Of a DNA stretch of 64,000 nucleotides, positions 22,157 to 34,988 are shown piece after piece (positions within the stretch are counted from its first letter, which is position 1; each line of letters starts with the position of its first letter). The notes under the pieces are model-generated. The model worked only from the letters and a program-made list of their open reading frames with translations, was not told where the DNA came from and made no database searches. The translations under genes and the position numbers were made by a program. The stretch comes from Fennellomyces sp. T-0311 (Eukaryota; Mucoromycota; Mucoromycetes; Mucorales; Lichtheimiaceae), in the NCBI GenBank assembly GCA_025266875.1, contig JALLLT010000045.1, forward strand, positions 62,001 to 126,000. Direction: 5' to 3'.

Positions 22157-24202
22157 TGTAACGTAGCAAAATAGCCCGTAGTAAAACACAAAAGCGCTTG
22201 GTTTACTCTACAGGTGTAATTATCGCGTTCATGCAAGCTGAAAAAGCGTGTAAACTATATATCCCCATTAATTAGGATCTTCTCAAGGATTAGATAAATC
22301 CCTTACAAGTGGTTACCGTGGCCGCTTCATATGGTGGTACTTTATATAGCGATAATTCAATGTGATGATACAATTTTCAATCCACCAAAACGGTGTAACG
22401 AAATTTCTCGGCCCCTCTTCGCTTATGCTACCTTCCCCTTTTTTGGCACGCACTTGACCTTTGTATTGACCTTCATTCAACTATATGGTGCATCTGCACT
22501 TGATGTATCTCCTTTTTCTCGTTCTGATCTTCCCAAGCTACCGACCTATTCTATTATATGGTGCATCTGCACTTTCGTTTATCTTCTTCCGCACTCGGAT
22601 CTCTTGCTAGTTGTAATTCCTATCTAACACACCTTTTACCTCCGGCATAGCCCGATGTATCCACAGTCAGCATATCCACAGAAACATATAAATACCCTTG
22701 TTGAATCAAATGAAATAAAGCAGTTAACTTGACCTCAATTATGTTGATCATACCTTTCAAAGCCCAAGACAGGAGCTTATATCTGTATTTGGTTAACTCA
22801 CCTTTTCTATTTCTCTATATTTCAACCTACTTTGTGGACCCTGTTTCCCACAGAATTACCTTACACAAACAATTTCCTTTTACAACAACGGTAATCACTG
22901 CCAAATCCCGTTTTAGATAACGATATTTTGATAAAACGATAAAGTTTTGGGTTGCATCATCGTATCGTTATTTAAAGCGGCCATTGCACTTGCGATTGGT
23001 AAGAAACATCATATAAACATTTTGTTTGTAAAGAAGCTATTGCTTGATAATGTAAGCCTGTAGACTCGCTCGGTATGGGCCACATAGTTCACAAACCCAA
23101 GTGGACTATTATCCCTAAGCGGAGTCAATTCTGGGACTTAATGTCATTGATGATGTGGGAGAACCTTTTTGGGGATCGCTTGAAGATTGGGTAAACTGGT
23201 TGGCTTGGATAAATGACGTTGATGGGATATTCACTTGGTAGTTATTTGGCGACATGCCATGCTCTGAAATGCCCATTGTGTGTAAAGAAAATTATTCTTG
23301 TGCCACCAGGTATTTCTTTGTCCCAGCCAAATCTTGCATAGTGATTTTCACATAGATGAAGCTGGTGTTATCATTGCCTCTCCAGAGGTGCTTATACTGG
23401 AAAAATTGATTCCGTAACGTCGTAGCGTTTGTCGTGAAGTTTGTAAAGCGTATTCACAAATGAACCAGGCCCCATTCCTTTATTAAACCCGCTTTCAAAA
23501 GATCCGTAACTTGATATAGTACACAAGTGTTGTGGAAGAGTATAGCTTGGTAATAGATCGGGCAAGATAATACGCACCTCCCTGCCGTGGTATGGGAATC
23601 CTTTTCCTTCTTCGCCTTTTCTCTCGACACATTCAAAGCGCTAGTAAGGATACAACATGATACAAAAAGCCTTTCGTTGAGCTCGGAGTCACGTTGTGCA
23701 ACCAAGAAAAGAGACACTTAATGTCACATTCCGGTACATAAAGATGAGGCATCCAAACAGAAGTGGTTGGCTCGTGAGAATCATGCGGGCACGGTTTTGG
23801 CAAGGAGCCATTCCGAGATATACCATGCAAAGCGAAAAACGGCGATGCGGGGCTATCCAAAACGTAACAGTCTGATACTTACTTGTAAGGGACTAATTGC
23901 TTTTGCAAAGTGGCATCGTCTGCCGACCAGACGATGGCTCATTTTTTCTCCAGCATCTTGTAAACATAAAAATAACCCAGAGAACTCCTTTACAACGTAC
24001 GAAAAACAGATAGAGCGAGGTAAGGAGAGGACTTATCGTGTTTTGCACTGCGTTGAAGATACACGCGTTTATTGGCAGAAAATGCCCAGTTCACCGACTG
24101 ATTGGCCAATATACCACAGCCATCAGCACATCAGCAGTTCCATTTGTCCTAGCGCAGTTCTTGCTGTGTTCTGAGCTTCTCGAGGAGACTGGCAAGTTTC
24201 AC
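21893..24202. other. Intergenic region upstream of VPS18
   Basis: Mostly AT-rich with no supported gene. It contains part of the TACGG motif cluster and a duplicated 21-base word near 22480 and 22556. The last stretch before 24203 is probably the 5' leader of VPS18; the open frame extends upstream of the chosen ATG from 24038, but without family similarity there. Confidence 0.4.
22476..22625 (+). repeat. Tandem duplication, ~76-bp period
   Basis: The word TATATGGTGCATCTGCACTT occurs twice, 76 bp apart, each followed by a pyrimidine-rich tract. It is probably a diverged tandem duplication in non-coding DNA. Confidence 0.6.
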
Positions 24203-27200
24203 ATGTCTTTGATCGACGATTTTAACGAATCTGCCGAAACTACCTACCTTCCTGCATCGGTCTCTTATGGCGATGCACATCACACTCAGAACGGCTACGG
24301 GGGTGGTTTCGACACGGCTGATAATGTTCGGGTATGTAATCCAATCGCTCGCCAAGTCACCAACTTTAATCCGTATGCAGCTTGAAACGGGCTACGTCTC
24401 CATTTCGACAGGATTCGGTCAAACGGAGCTTCCCATTTTCGCCCTGAATTACGTGCAGTTCCAGCTCCCGGCACGACTCGTGGACATGGTGGTGTCGAAC
24501 GATACCCTTATTATGGCAGTGGAGACGGCACGTATCTTGAGAATCAACTTGGACCGGCCACTGGAGGTTGAAGGTATAGCGCCCTGACGAGCGATATCAG
24601 TTGACGGTGTTGCTGAACGGTTTTTCATAGAAATCGAGATTACGCGAAAGCCTGGCGACGGCAAGATAGTCAAAATGTTCTTTGACCCGACAGGCCGCCA
24701 CTTGATCATCACCACTGATCATGGTGAGAACTTTTACCTGTACGAAAAGTGGCGACGGGCAAAGCAGCTATCGAAGCTCAAGGTGACAGATCCTACTGAT
24801 AAAGTTGGGAAATGCGGCTTACACTGCGATAATAGGGAGTGACCATTTCATCCATCGCGTGGAACAAGCAAGCTACATTGACTGATCCGTCCACCCGCGA
24901 AATCCTTATCGGGACACGCAACGGATTGATCTACGAGACGTGTCTGGAACCCACCGATGAGTTCTTCCGCAAGGAGGAAAAGTATTTCAAGCAGGTTTAC
25001 TCCATACACGAAAGCACCATGCCGATCACGGGCCTGCATTTTGAACAGTTCCCCGTGAATAATCGCAAATACTTCGCTATGGCGACAACCCCAACAAGGA
25101 TATACCAATTCGTCGGCTACATTGGGCCCAGCAGCGCTGGTACATCGCGAGGATCACCAAGTTTTGCGGAGACAGATGATCGTGGAGAGCGAGCCATGTT
25201 TGAGGGCATGTTTTCAAAGTACGACGTCAATCCTGGTAAGATGATCCAGCATGTTTGTAACTGGAACCTTGGCCAACGTTCAGACGGTAGGCTTCCAAGA
25301 ACTTCCCGGAGAACTTTCCTACAGCGAGCTACACTTTTTCAGTCGATTCCACGACCTACAGCAGCAAGGTGTTGCACAGACATTTGCCTGGTTGACAGGT
25401 ACCTAGTCTCGTGTTCTGTAATACTAAAAGTACTAAGTAAAATGCCAAACAGGTCCCGGAATCTACCATGGTGATCTCGTCTTCGGGTCCCAGAATGTAG
25501 GAGACAGCGTTATTGACAATGTGCAACTCTTGCAGTAAGTTATTCTGTTATTAACTGCCACGAGATTCTGACAAACGATATCAGATACCCTGCTACGCCT
25601 GCAGATGATGAGGGCGGAAAGCTTGTGACAGAAATCCCCATCTCAGTTGCAATTACTGAGTTTCATTTTATCCTGCTATACAAGGACCGAATAAGGGCTG
25701 TGTGCCAGCTGAATGACCAGATTGTCTACGAAGAAATGATACCAACGGTAACTAGAGCTGTGTGTTTGGATCCGTGCGCCCCTAAATACTAACTTGGCTT
25801 TTTCAGAGCCAAGATGAATATGTTGTTGGGATGGCCGTCGATGACATAAAGAGGACCTTCTGGATCTATACTACCTTTTCAATCTATGAACTGGGCGTTG
25901 AGAATGAAGAGCGCGATGTTTGGAAACTTTATCTCGAGAAGATGCAGTACGACATGGCACTGCAATACTGTAAGGATCCGGCCCAGAAGGACAAAGTGTA
26001 CACTGCACAAGCAAGAGATTACTTTGGCCAGCGCCGCTATCAGATGAGCGCGAGATACTTTGCCGAGAGCACTGTTCCGTTCGAAGAAGTCGCACTGAAA
26101 TTTGTCGAGAAAAACGAGCGCGATGCGTTGAGAATATACTTGGTTAGCAAACTAGAACGGTTCAGGAAGAAGGTAATGTGTTACTTTTGTATCTGCGAAA
26201 CCCACGCTCATGTCTATCTGTAGGATCGAACTCAAAAAACGATACTGGCTACATGGCTTGTTGAAATATATCTCTCAAAGCTCAATGATCTTGAGGATAT
26301 GGCATCATCTGCACATTGTACATCAGCAAGCACTAACGGTGATGTTGAAACACCCGCCAATAATTCTGCCGCGTACTATGAAGAGCAGCTGGCGGAAATC
26401 AAGGATGAATTCAAAGCCTTTCTGGAAACCTACAGCAACATCCTCCACAGAGCGACGACGTATAAGCTTATATCCAGCCATGGACGAAGCAGCGAACTCC
26501 TATACTACGCATCACTGATAGGCGACTATGACCGTGTCATCAGTCATTGGATTGTACATAAAGAATGGCAGAAGGCGCTCGAAGTACTGAGTAGACAGGT
26601 AAGCTTACATTTCACGGTTACCGGGAGATATGTGATTGATTTATTTTCTAGGTGGCTTCCGAGACGTTTTATAAATTTTCGCCGGTGTTAATGGAGAATG
26701 CTCCCCATGAAACCGTTGATGTTTGGATGCGCCAGCCAAACTTGAATCCTCGTCAACTTATACCCTCACTTCTACGCTATGACCACTCTAAAATATCCGA
26801 GCGTGTTGCTCAGGCAAGTAACGCAACTTTATACATACCCTGCGTTAAGTTGACCAGTCTATAACAGAACCAGGCGATTCGGTATCTCTCTCACGTAGTA
26901 TCTACACTGGGCAACACCGATCCCGCCATTCACAACCTGTTGCTGACATTGTATGCAACGCAACCGACAGAAGACGAAACAGCGTTGCTCACCTTTTTGA
27001 AAAACGAGGTACCCGGCTACTTATTGAAGGTTCGACAGCATCAGTACTTACGCTTTTTGTCGTGCATAGGGCCGTGAGATGCACTATAACCTTGGCTATG
27101 CTCTCCGTCTTTGCAGCCAGAACGGTCGAACTCAGAGCTGCGTTCACATATACAGCCAGATGGGTCTGTACGAAGAGGCTGTGCAGCTTGCTCTAAAGGT

Positions 27201-28282
27201 ATTCGAGTTAAGATGATTGTGCCGAACATATGCTGAAAGAAGTGTCCTAAGCATCATGACTTGGAACTTGCACGTATCAACGCCGACAAGCCAGAGGACA
27301 ACGATCCGTTGCGAAAGAAACTCTGGCTCAATATTGCCAAGCACGTCGTCCAAGAGAACAAAGACATTAAGACGTAAGGATAGCTAACATATACAGATCG
27401 TTGAGCTTAACAGTGGCCTTATCTCTAGGGCAATGGAGTTCCTTCAGCAAAGCGATTTGCTTAAAATCGAAGATATCCTCCCATTCTTCCCAGATTTTGT
27501 CCTAATCGATGACTTTAAGGTCTGTAATGCAGGTGTCACAAAGCCGCGCAGCTGATGCCAACACTACAACCGATAGGATGAAATATGCCAAGCTCTAGAA
27601 GATTACAACATCCACATCGAAGAGCTCAAGTCGGAGATGGACGAGGCAACCAAGAGCGCCGAGAGTATTCGCTTGGATATCCGCGAATTGAAATCAAGGT
27701 ACTCACGCTAACGAGGTAGCACAAGGGGATACTGATCATTCGCTGCATAATAGATTTGCACTAATTAATGCAGTCGAAAAGTGCTACATATGCTACTATC
27801 CCCTGTTGACCCGTCAATTTTACATTTTCCCATGCCAACACGCATTCCACGCTGATTGTCTTATCGATGAAGTATGTATTGCAGCGAGGCGATCCAGTGT
27901 GTCTGACCTTATCATGTAGACCACAAAGTACCTTTCAACGAGACAGATCCGTCGACTGGCTGACTTGCAAGAGCAGCTATCACGCGAACTCAGTAACGCT
28001 CGCAACAAGGGCACTGCCAACTCTACCAATGCCACTGCAAAACTGATGAGTGCAGCTGCGGGCAACATCCGAGGCGTGATTTTTCCTGGAGACGCTCCAG
28101 CACTGGATGGCGCACGGACAGACCCTCGGCTGGTTGTAGCACACACTGAGCAGCTGAAGGAGGAACTCGATGAAATTGTTGCGAGCGAGTGCGCCCTGTG
28201 TGGCGACATCATGATCAAGTCCATCGACCAACCGTTCATCGCGGACGACGATGCGGATACTATTGCTTCATGGACAGTTTAA
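24203..28282 (+). CDS. VPS18: VPS18/Pep3-like HOPS/CORVET subunit with C-terminal RING
   Basis: Vps18 is a core subunit of the HOPS and CORVET tethering complexes acting at endosomes and vacuoles. The start is MSLIDDFNES. Exons give the N-terminal beta-propeller typical of Pep3/Vps18 (ETARILRINLDRP, FFDPTGRHLIITTDHGE, EILIGTRNGLIYE, GLHFEQFPVNNRKYFAMATT). The alpha-solenoid follows (DVWKLYLEKMQYDMALQYC, then EKNERDALRIYL and FLETYSNILHRATTYKLIS). At the C-terminus is a RING-like domain: CYICYYPLL, FYIFPCQHAFHADCLIDE and, after an intron and linker, SECALCGDIMIKSI. At least ten short introns interrupt it. It ends 57 bp from the convergent gene at 28340. The match in order and content is strong. 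Confidence 0.9.
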
Positions 28283-28339
28283 AATGATCCTTTATTATCT
28301 GAATGATAATAGTTTGAGAATGGAGGGAAAGGAAAGGGG

Positions 28340-29712
28340 CTAGAACTCCCATTTGTGGAGATTTTCATCCATAAAGAAATTAACCATGCTCTTGACACGC
28401 GCGCCGCCTGGCGATTTCGGCTTGGCATCTTTGACACTGATTGGTGTTTCTGGGGAACGGCCAGTCCTTTGGCTCGCAGTGGTATTTCCGACCTGTGCAA
28501 GTGATTCAAAGCGTTGTCGCAGCTGCTCAACTTCAGGCGTTTCAGGCCGAGGTAACGAGGACACGCTGTTGGGTGAGAGCGATGTCCTGAGCATTGAGTG
28601 CTCAGTGGGTATATTCGACGTGTGGTTAGTCGTAGCAGCAACTTCAGCGTCGTGTTCGCTTTCCGCATCTTCGACATCTTGTTCGCTGACTTCCGGGGAC
28701 GGCGGTTGTTCAGCTGTGGGCTGCGCTTCGTCTGCTTCTAGCTGTGGCTCATCAGGAGCATCCTCTTCTGTGTGCTGTGTACTAGTCTCGTGTTCTTCAG
28801 ATGCTGTATTCAGTGAAACGACACTGGATTCTCTGCTATGAGAAGGCGAGTTGTTGGCGTTGTTGTCGTCGTGATTTTCTGTGGGAGTATCGTCGCTCTT
28901 TGCAGACGGATCGTCAGGTTGATTTGTCTAATACATCGGCGTGAGTAACAGCTTCCTCGTGCAGTGTCACAATGAATACCGTTTCACTTTTTACTCGTTG
29001 CACCTTAGTCCCGCTAGGGTTACGCGGTCTCGGGATGGCCTTGCCGGTGTCTTTTGTCTTTAGGGGTTGTTTCGGCTGCTGCCTAGCTGTTGTGGATGAC
29101 CGTGGCGCCTGGCTTCGTTGTGATTGTTGAGTGGTAGTGCGACGCTCTTCTGCTGGCTTCTTGGCCACAGCCGAAGTTGTTCTACGTGCTGTGGGTGATG
29201 GTGTCGGTAACTTTGAGCTTGTTCCGGCACTAGGTTTCTTTTGCTTTACGGCTAATCGACGCAGCCACGCGATATCTTGCTTTGCAGTTGCTACTGAAGG
29301 ACTACCGTACAGGAACTTCCTCTTCGTTCTATGGGTCTCATTGTTATTATTGCTGCTTCCAATTATGTGCCTATAGCTTACTTGTCGGCTGCTGCATCGT
29401 GCTCTTCCACAATATCGAGCCAGCGTTGGATAACGTTCTCAGCTTCTAAGACAAATCCGTGCGCTGGTTTACTATAGTAGGTTGTCTGTCAACTACCTGC
29501 CTAGTATAGAATGCCCGAATAGCAACATACCTTCCCAAGCTTGCTCGCAGCACAGGGTTTTTTACACCAAGCGCTTTTGCATCGCTAACAGTCAGCGTGA
29601 TTGGCTTTTCAAGAAGGATGGAAATCCCGGCATCGTCAAGCAATTTCGTCAAGGAGTCTTTTCCACCACGAGCAACTGCCAGAGTACGCTGCGCTTGTCC
29701 CGTATCCTCCAT
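28340..29712 (-). CDS. Hypothetical basic/disordered protein with conserved-looking N-terminus
   Basis: Family not recognised. The N-terminal exon begins MEDTGQAQRTLAVARGGKDS and continues with a compact, folded-looking segment (LLDDAGISILLEKPITL, SDAKALGVKNPVLRASLG). A second exon gives EAENVIQRWLDIVEEHDAAADK, joined by a GTAAGC...CCATAG intron to KRKFLYGSPSVATAKQ. The rest is Lys/Arg/Pro/Thr-rich, then an acidic Ser/Glu stretch, and ends GGARVKSMVNFFMDENLHKWEF. The join between the first and second exons could not be made phase-consistent. The short conserved N-terminus, long disordered middle and hydrophobic C-terminal motif suggest a scaffold or cytoskeletal/nuclear factor, but this is a guess. 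Confidence 0.55.
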
Positions 29713-30252
29713 CTATGAGAGATGTGAAATTCATGTTAGTCAGGCACGAATGCATGGTTGAGTTTAATGAGAATAAGAGTGTGAATTGGTATTCACCTTT
29801 GACGGGTAGTACAGTTGGTGGTGCTGCGGAATGGCAACAGAGAACACCTTGTATCAGGTAACCAGGCAACCATTTTAATCGCTGAGTACGAAATGGCACA
29901 TTAAGGCATGACGACCGTTGCCAGGCATGGGCACTTTAGATCAATATGTGACCAGTGGACAGAGCAGCTTCACGAAGCCATCTTTTGACTACATGTAACG
30001 CTGGCACGTATTGGCACGGGAAGCAGAATTGTAAATTGTTACTACGTATAAATAATATACGGAGTGGTCCGTCTGCTGACAGATCAATATGTAATCACAT
30101 GCGTCAAATTTCGTGTGCTGGACCGGGGATTCCGCCACGAGCAGACGAGGCGTGATATTGTATTAAAAATTATTGCTCAGAGAGGTGGATTAATATAGGT
30201 AGAGGAGAGATGATAGTATTATTGGGATAACTTGCTTAATTATTGGTGTGGG
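29713..30252. other. Intergenic region between the 28340 gene and ERG27
   Basis: The first part is presumably the promoter or 5' leader of the minus-strand hypothetical gene, and the last part the 3' end of ERG27. No other gene or repeat was recognised. Confidence 0.4.
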
Positions 30253-31479
30253 TCTACGGTTGCGCACACTTGTTCTTCCACGCTTGGTATGCCAATTCGC
30301 AGTGTTGCAAGAGCTTTTCGGCAGTCATTGGGTCGTAGTCGGGCAGCATAACAGGCTCAGTATAGGAGACGCCGCGCCAGGACGTCAGGGATGTATATCT
30401 GCAAAAGTAGTTCAAGGCATTCAGAGGCTGCAGGGCGACAAAGACGTCGGCAATAGCTCCCCGGTAGCCAGTGATGTTCTGCGAGGTGACGCCAGCGAAG
30501 CGAAACTATACCCGATGCTAGTTAGTAAATAAGGCGCGATACACGTTCCTCTTGGTCACTCACAGCATAATGAATCAAGGTCCGCAGCTTTGTTATCCAG
30601 ATTGGCAGATTCCCAATGGAACTTGCGACGACACCGGGGCTAGTGGTGAAGGAGACAATGTCCTGTTTCTGGTTGGCGTAGCGCGCGTTGCTCCCTATCG
30701 CCACAAGATCACACGCCCACTTGGAGGACTCGTAGGGAAGCTGACTGCGATTTGTTTAATTCACCGCGCCGCGGACCAACTTGCAGACAAACGTACCTTT
30801 TGATGCCCTGCCAGTCCTCGATATCAAACATGCTATCCTCCGCGGTCACAGAGCTGGTCCAGATGACCCGCCCACCGCCGGATCGATGCAGTAAAGGCTC
30901 GAGTTCGCGGGCCTGCGGACGCGTGAGGTGTAAGCATGCATCAAATATACACAGATATGCGCGATTACCATGATGTAGTGGCCAAACACATTGGCTGCAA
31001 ACACGCTTCCCATGCCATCGTCATTTATTTCACCCACAATCTGGACCGTGGCATCCGAGCTTTCCAGGAAGCTCACGGGGTTGGCGAGGAAGAGCCATAT
31101 CACCTGGCCCCAGTTGATGCCACTGGTGCTTAGGACACCGGCGTTACAGAACAGAAAGTCGATATGGGTATAGCTACACAAGTTCCTAAGTACAGAGGGA
31201 GCAGCCCAAGCGACGCACTGAAGCTAACCTGTTCTGCATCGCCTTGCAGAAGTCAAGGACAGACATGGCGCTGCTAATGTCAACGAGTTTGATGTCGATA
31301 TGGGCGTCAGGGAACTGGGCAAGTAGCGATTCCCGGGCACGACTTGCACGAGTGTGGTTGCGGCAGGCCATGACGACGCTCGTAAAAGGATCTTCTTCCA
31401 GCAAGCGCTGGGCAATGCCATAGCCAACTCCAGCATTTGCGCCGGTGATGACTGCAACTTTGGATCGCTTTGTTGTCAT
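30253..31479 (-). CDS. ERG27: ERG27-like 3-keto-steroid reductase (SDR family)
   Basis: Erg27 reduces the 3-keto group during C-4 demethylation in ergosterol synthesis, using NADPH, at the ER/lipid droplet. The exons read in order TGANAGVGYGIAQRLLEE (Rossmann TGxxxGxG), VVMACRNHTRASRAR, FLFCNAGVLSTSGINWG (NAG), DDGMGSVFAANVFGHYIM, GGRVIWTSSVTAED, LPYESSKWACDLVA (catalytic Tyr-x3-Lys) and TSPGVVASSIGNLP. The C-terminal region, VMLPDYDPMTAEKLLQ to the stop at 30253, matches HSD17B7/Erg27 length. Five exons are separated by short introns. The ATG at 31479 lies 106 bp from the divergent CWC2 start. NAG, Y-x3-K and the GINWG block favour ERG27 over a generic SDR. Confidence 0.85.
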
Positions 31480-31585
31480 CAATCAATGAGCAAGAAAAGG
31501 AGGCACATATATTGGGCAACTGTCCAGCTAAAATAAATTCTTGCGGCGCTTAATTCAGTGCTCTTCCTCGTTTCAACCAATTGAC
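31480..31585. promoter_or_regulatory. Short bidirectional promoter between ERG27 and CWC2
   Basis: Only 106 bp separate the two start codons, so both promoters and 5' leaders must overlap here. No clear TATA box is visible. Confidence 0.6.
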
Positions 31586-32920
31586 ATGCCACCCGCTAGA
31601 CGACAAGTAAGGATCCACTTTGATTACCCCACTGTACAGTGCTAACGCTCGTTCCAGGTTGACAAGGCAACCCTCGATGACTACCTGAAGGAGAGGAGGC
31701 CTGAAGGCGGAACTTACAATATCTGGCACAATCGATGGAAGGGCCTTGAGCGAGATTGGAGTAAAAAAGGGTACTGATCCGTCAAAGCTGCTACTGCATC
31801 CATGTTCATCCAAACTTTGCTGTAGTGTGCGAGCCAAATTCAAGTGTAATGTAGCGCGTGATTCTGGCGACACAATCGGCTCCAGCAATCGCAACGCGTA
31901 CTTTTGTCTTTTTTTCGCCAAAGGCATGTGCGCGCAAGGCCCACAGTGCTCCATGTGGCATCGGATCCCGAATGAGAGAGACGAGATCGAAACAACGATC
32001 GATTGCTTCGGACGCGACAAATACATGTAAGCGTTGTGGGACGAGTCCTGCGCTCTGCGAACTGAAGAGCTGTTCTTAGGGAGTTTCGGCAGGACATGGG
32101 TGGCGTGGGATCATTCAATACGCAGAACAAGACGCTATATGTAGGACGCATTTCATCAACAGACAACATGCGCGATGTGGTGACACGGCACTTTGAACAG
32201 TTCGGAAAGCTGGAGAGAAGTATGAATATCGTACTTATCGCAGGATATGCATTGACTTCACTTTAGTAAGATTGTTGAGGCACCGCGGTGTCGCGTTCGT
32301 TACCTACAAGTCCAGGAGCAATGCCGAGTTTGCCAGAGAGGCCATGATGAACCAGGGCCTGGACAACAACGAGATCATCAATGTGCGGTAAGCACGGCGA
32401 ATGGGTTGTAGCGCAGTATCAGATGGGTAACCCAACATGTAGATGGGCAACTGCTGAGCAGGCGACGATGCTAGGTGATGACGATCATGAGGAAGACCAT
32501 GGATCACAGTATCATATTCCAGAAGAGCTGTACGAGGGGCAGGACACCGAATCCGAGCTGCCAGCCGAGTACACGCGCGTCAAACGAGAGCTGGATGAAG
32601 ACGGCTTCAAAGAGATGGAAGAGAGTGCTAAGCGGCAGAAAGATGAGAACATCAGCCACAGCTACGGCTATCCAGCGGATGAGCAGTCGGCAAGAGCAAT
32701 ATACGGATATACTCAACATGCCCCGGCACCTGCAGCACAAGCCGAATCGAGCCAAAAGGCTGGTGGCATCATCTCCATGGACATAATTAAGTCGCTAAAG
32801 CCCCCAAAAGACACAAAAAATGCCACAGAAGCACTGAAAGAAAAGGGCAAGGCAGCGCAACCGGGCGGTTTGGGAAGCATTGCATCATACGGAAGCGACA
32901 GTAGTTCGGATGAAGAGTAG
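31586..32920 (+). CDS. CWC2: CWC2-like pre-mRNA splicing factor (Torus zinc finger + RRM)
   Basis: Cwc2 (RBM22-related) contacts U6 snRNA in the NineTeen complex of the activated spliceosome. A short first exon (MPPARRQ) is followed by VDKATLDDYLKERR, GGTYNIWHNRWKG and, after a GTACTG...TGTAG intron, VRAKFKCNVARDSGDT with YFCLFFAKGMCAQGPQC and MWHRIP: the CCCH finger and Torus region. After two more introns come NKTLYVGRIS and GVAFVTYKSRSNAEFAREAM (RNP2/RNP1 of the RRM). The C-terminus is charged and ends SYGSDSSSDEE. After the RRM the sequence reads VRWATAEQATM rather than the usual VRWATDDPNP; the intron ending ACATGTAG at about 32442 is phase-consistent with this. It converges on PSO2. Confidence 0.9.
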
Positions 32921-33029
32921 TTTTTGTCGAGAGATATTAGACTTGTGTAAAGCGTGTATAGAGTCTTTTTGCACCGCGTACCATCGCTTCCAATGAAAAA
33001 GCAATAACATATATTCACGAGTACCGCTG

Positions 33030-34988
33030 CTACCAGTACTCCTCGCTTGGGTATGACACTATACAGATATCCTTTTCTTTCTTCTCTTTTTGCCACCGAT
33101 CCAAGATCGCAACTTGCTTCTCCCGGCTTGACTGGCTGCCCACATTCACCGTCGGTACGATGCGCCGTATCCGAAGGCTGCTGACAAACGATGCAAGCTC
33201 CCGAAAGCTGGAATGCTCTGAGTATGGTACTCCGTAAATTCTGACCGTGCTGATGGTGGTCTTTTGTGGTCTCAGAACGACTGTACGATCGGACGGAGCG
33301 GCCGTGATCTGTGTCAATGATGCATTCGAGAGCCTGGCTATCACTCCCGGTGAGGTTTTTCTGCTGAACATCCACCCGGTAGGTCGAAAAGCAACGACCG
33401 AGGAAAACCGGGATTGCAACGACTTTAAATATTGTGAAAGGCGCTAAGCAAAGCTAGTCAGCACACTGTGGCTCTTGTTTCCATATTGAAAGTCGTCGTA
33501 CCTCCTCTTGGATCTGTCCCAGTGGTACGACATGCACCTGTGCTTTTAGCGGATCGTCTGTCAGCAATGAGTCCAGCTCTTTGTTTTCTTGTTGCGCCAG
33601 TAATGCTCGTTTGGATGCTGGTGCATAGACCTTGCTCTTTAACCGCTTGGCCAAACCTAGCGCACACATAAATACCATATTCTTTATGTATCGCATGCCA
33701 CTCACTGCAAAATATTTTCTCTTTTCCTATTGAATACGTCCCAACCACAAAAAGCACATCAGAGCTTCCTCCTCCTGATCTGGCAGGGTTAACCACATGC
33801 TCAGCCTGCTCCGACGGCCGTCCGGCTACACTCTTCTGTAGCCATGAATAAAGCGCATTCGGCTTGCTTTCGTTTGTTTCACGTGAGGCACAACAAGTCT
33901 CTGCTAAATCACATGTTGCAGAAATCACCTCTTCTTGACCGGGAAAGCTGTATTGACCACTCAGATATGTAGTATCCAGATATAGCGTGTCAATCATGTC
34001 GTTTTCAGGTTGTCGAATCAGCGGGTGCAGACACATGCGCGGGTTTGCACGAAAGTCACCTGTGTGAAGGTGACGAATGACGCTGCCATCTGCGCGAAAG
34101 ATCTTGAATAAAAATAGCACCGATCCAGGACAGTGGTTCGCATCAATGAGGCTCACGTTGACGGTGCTGTTTAGCGCGTATTCTTGGTTCATTGGTAAAG
34201 GAATGATATACTTGCTGGCCACACCCAGCTGCTGCTTTACGTAGTTGGCTGTAACGTCCGAGCAGTATATGGATCCGTGCGACCACGACGATGCCAGATT
34301 CGTATAATGGTCGGAATGGAAGTGGGAGAGGAAATAGCCTTCACATTTATCAATCTTTCCAAACGAAAATGCGTCCACTACAAACGGAGTACCTACTCAC
34401 ATACATCAATAACTTGTCCCATTTATGAGACCAGCACAGCTTACCTTGGATCCATTTATAGAAAGGACATGTCTTCTTTGGCTTGCCGCCCGTAGCTGTT
34501 TTCGACTTTAGATCATTGCTTTCCTTATTCCGTTCATTAGCCAACGAGGTTGCAGGAGTATTTGCTGTATCTTGACACCCTAAGCTTATTCCGTCCATTC
34601 TACGTATACCCGCCACTGGAGGTTTCTCACCGCCCTGTTGATCTTCACTATCGTCAAGACATTTATTGATATGGTGGTTGGCATCAGCTGTCAAGCTCAG
34701 TGCTAGGCTGCAAACCGGGCAATTCTTGGGAGAATCGACTAGTAGATCGGCACCGTAGATTCCACGTGCTGTAGTTGAACTTTCAGCTACAGCACCACTT
34801 ATACGATGATGACTAGTGTTCGTGCTTTCGTTGAGGGATTCTTCGATTGCGCGTTCAAGATCGGCTTCAAATGAATCTGCTTCAGCCACAACAATCGTAC
34901 TCGAGTTGCTGCTATTTCTGAAGTAGTGTTCTATCGTTCTACCGGTGAAACCGCCGTTGCTGAGACGCTTTCGCTTCATTCCTGACAT
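33030..34988 (-). CDS. PSO2: PSO2/SNM1 DNA interstrand-crosslink repair nuclease
   Basis: Pso2/Snm1 is a 5' exonuclease of the metallo-beta-lactamase/beta-CASP family that repairs interstrand crosslinks in the nucleus. The N-terminal part (start MSGMKRKR) has a UBZ-like finger, CPVCSLALSL...NHHINKC. After an intron joining KWIQG to TPFVVDAFSFG come the catalytic motifs HFHSDHY (HxHxDH), DANHCPGSVLFLF, HLHTGDFRANPRM and YLDTTYL, then VGTYSIGKEKIF. The last exon holds the C-terminal signature FRPTGWMF and VPYSEHSSFRELASF (beta-CASP His), plus RRIVPTVNVG. All key residues are intact. The stop at 33030 lies 109 bp from the CWC2 stop (tail to tail). Confidence 0.93.

Noticed and set aside
24038..24202. 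N-terminal extension of VPS18 upstream of 24203
   Set aside because: The frame is open, but has no similarity to the family, and the ATG at 24203 gives a normal Vps18 start with the acidic MSLIDDF.
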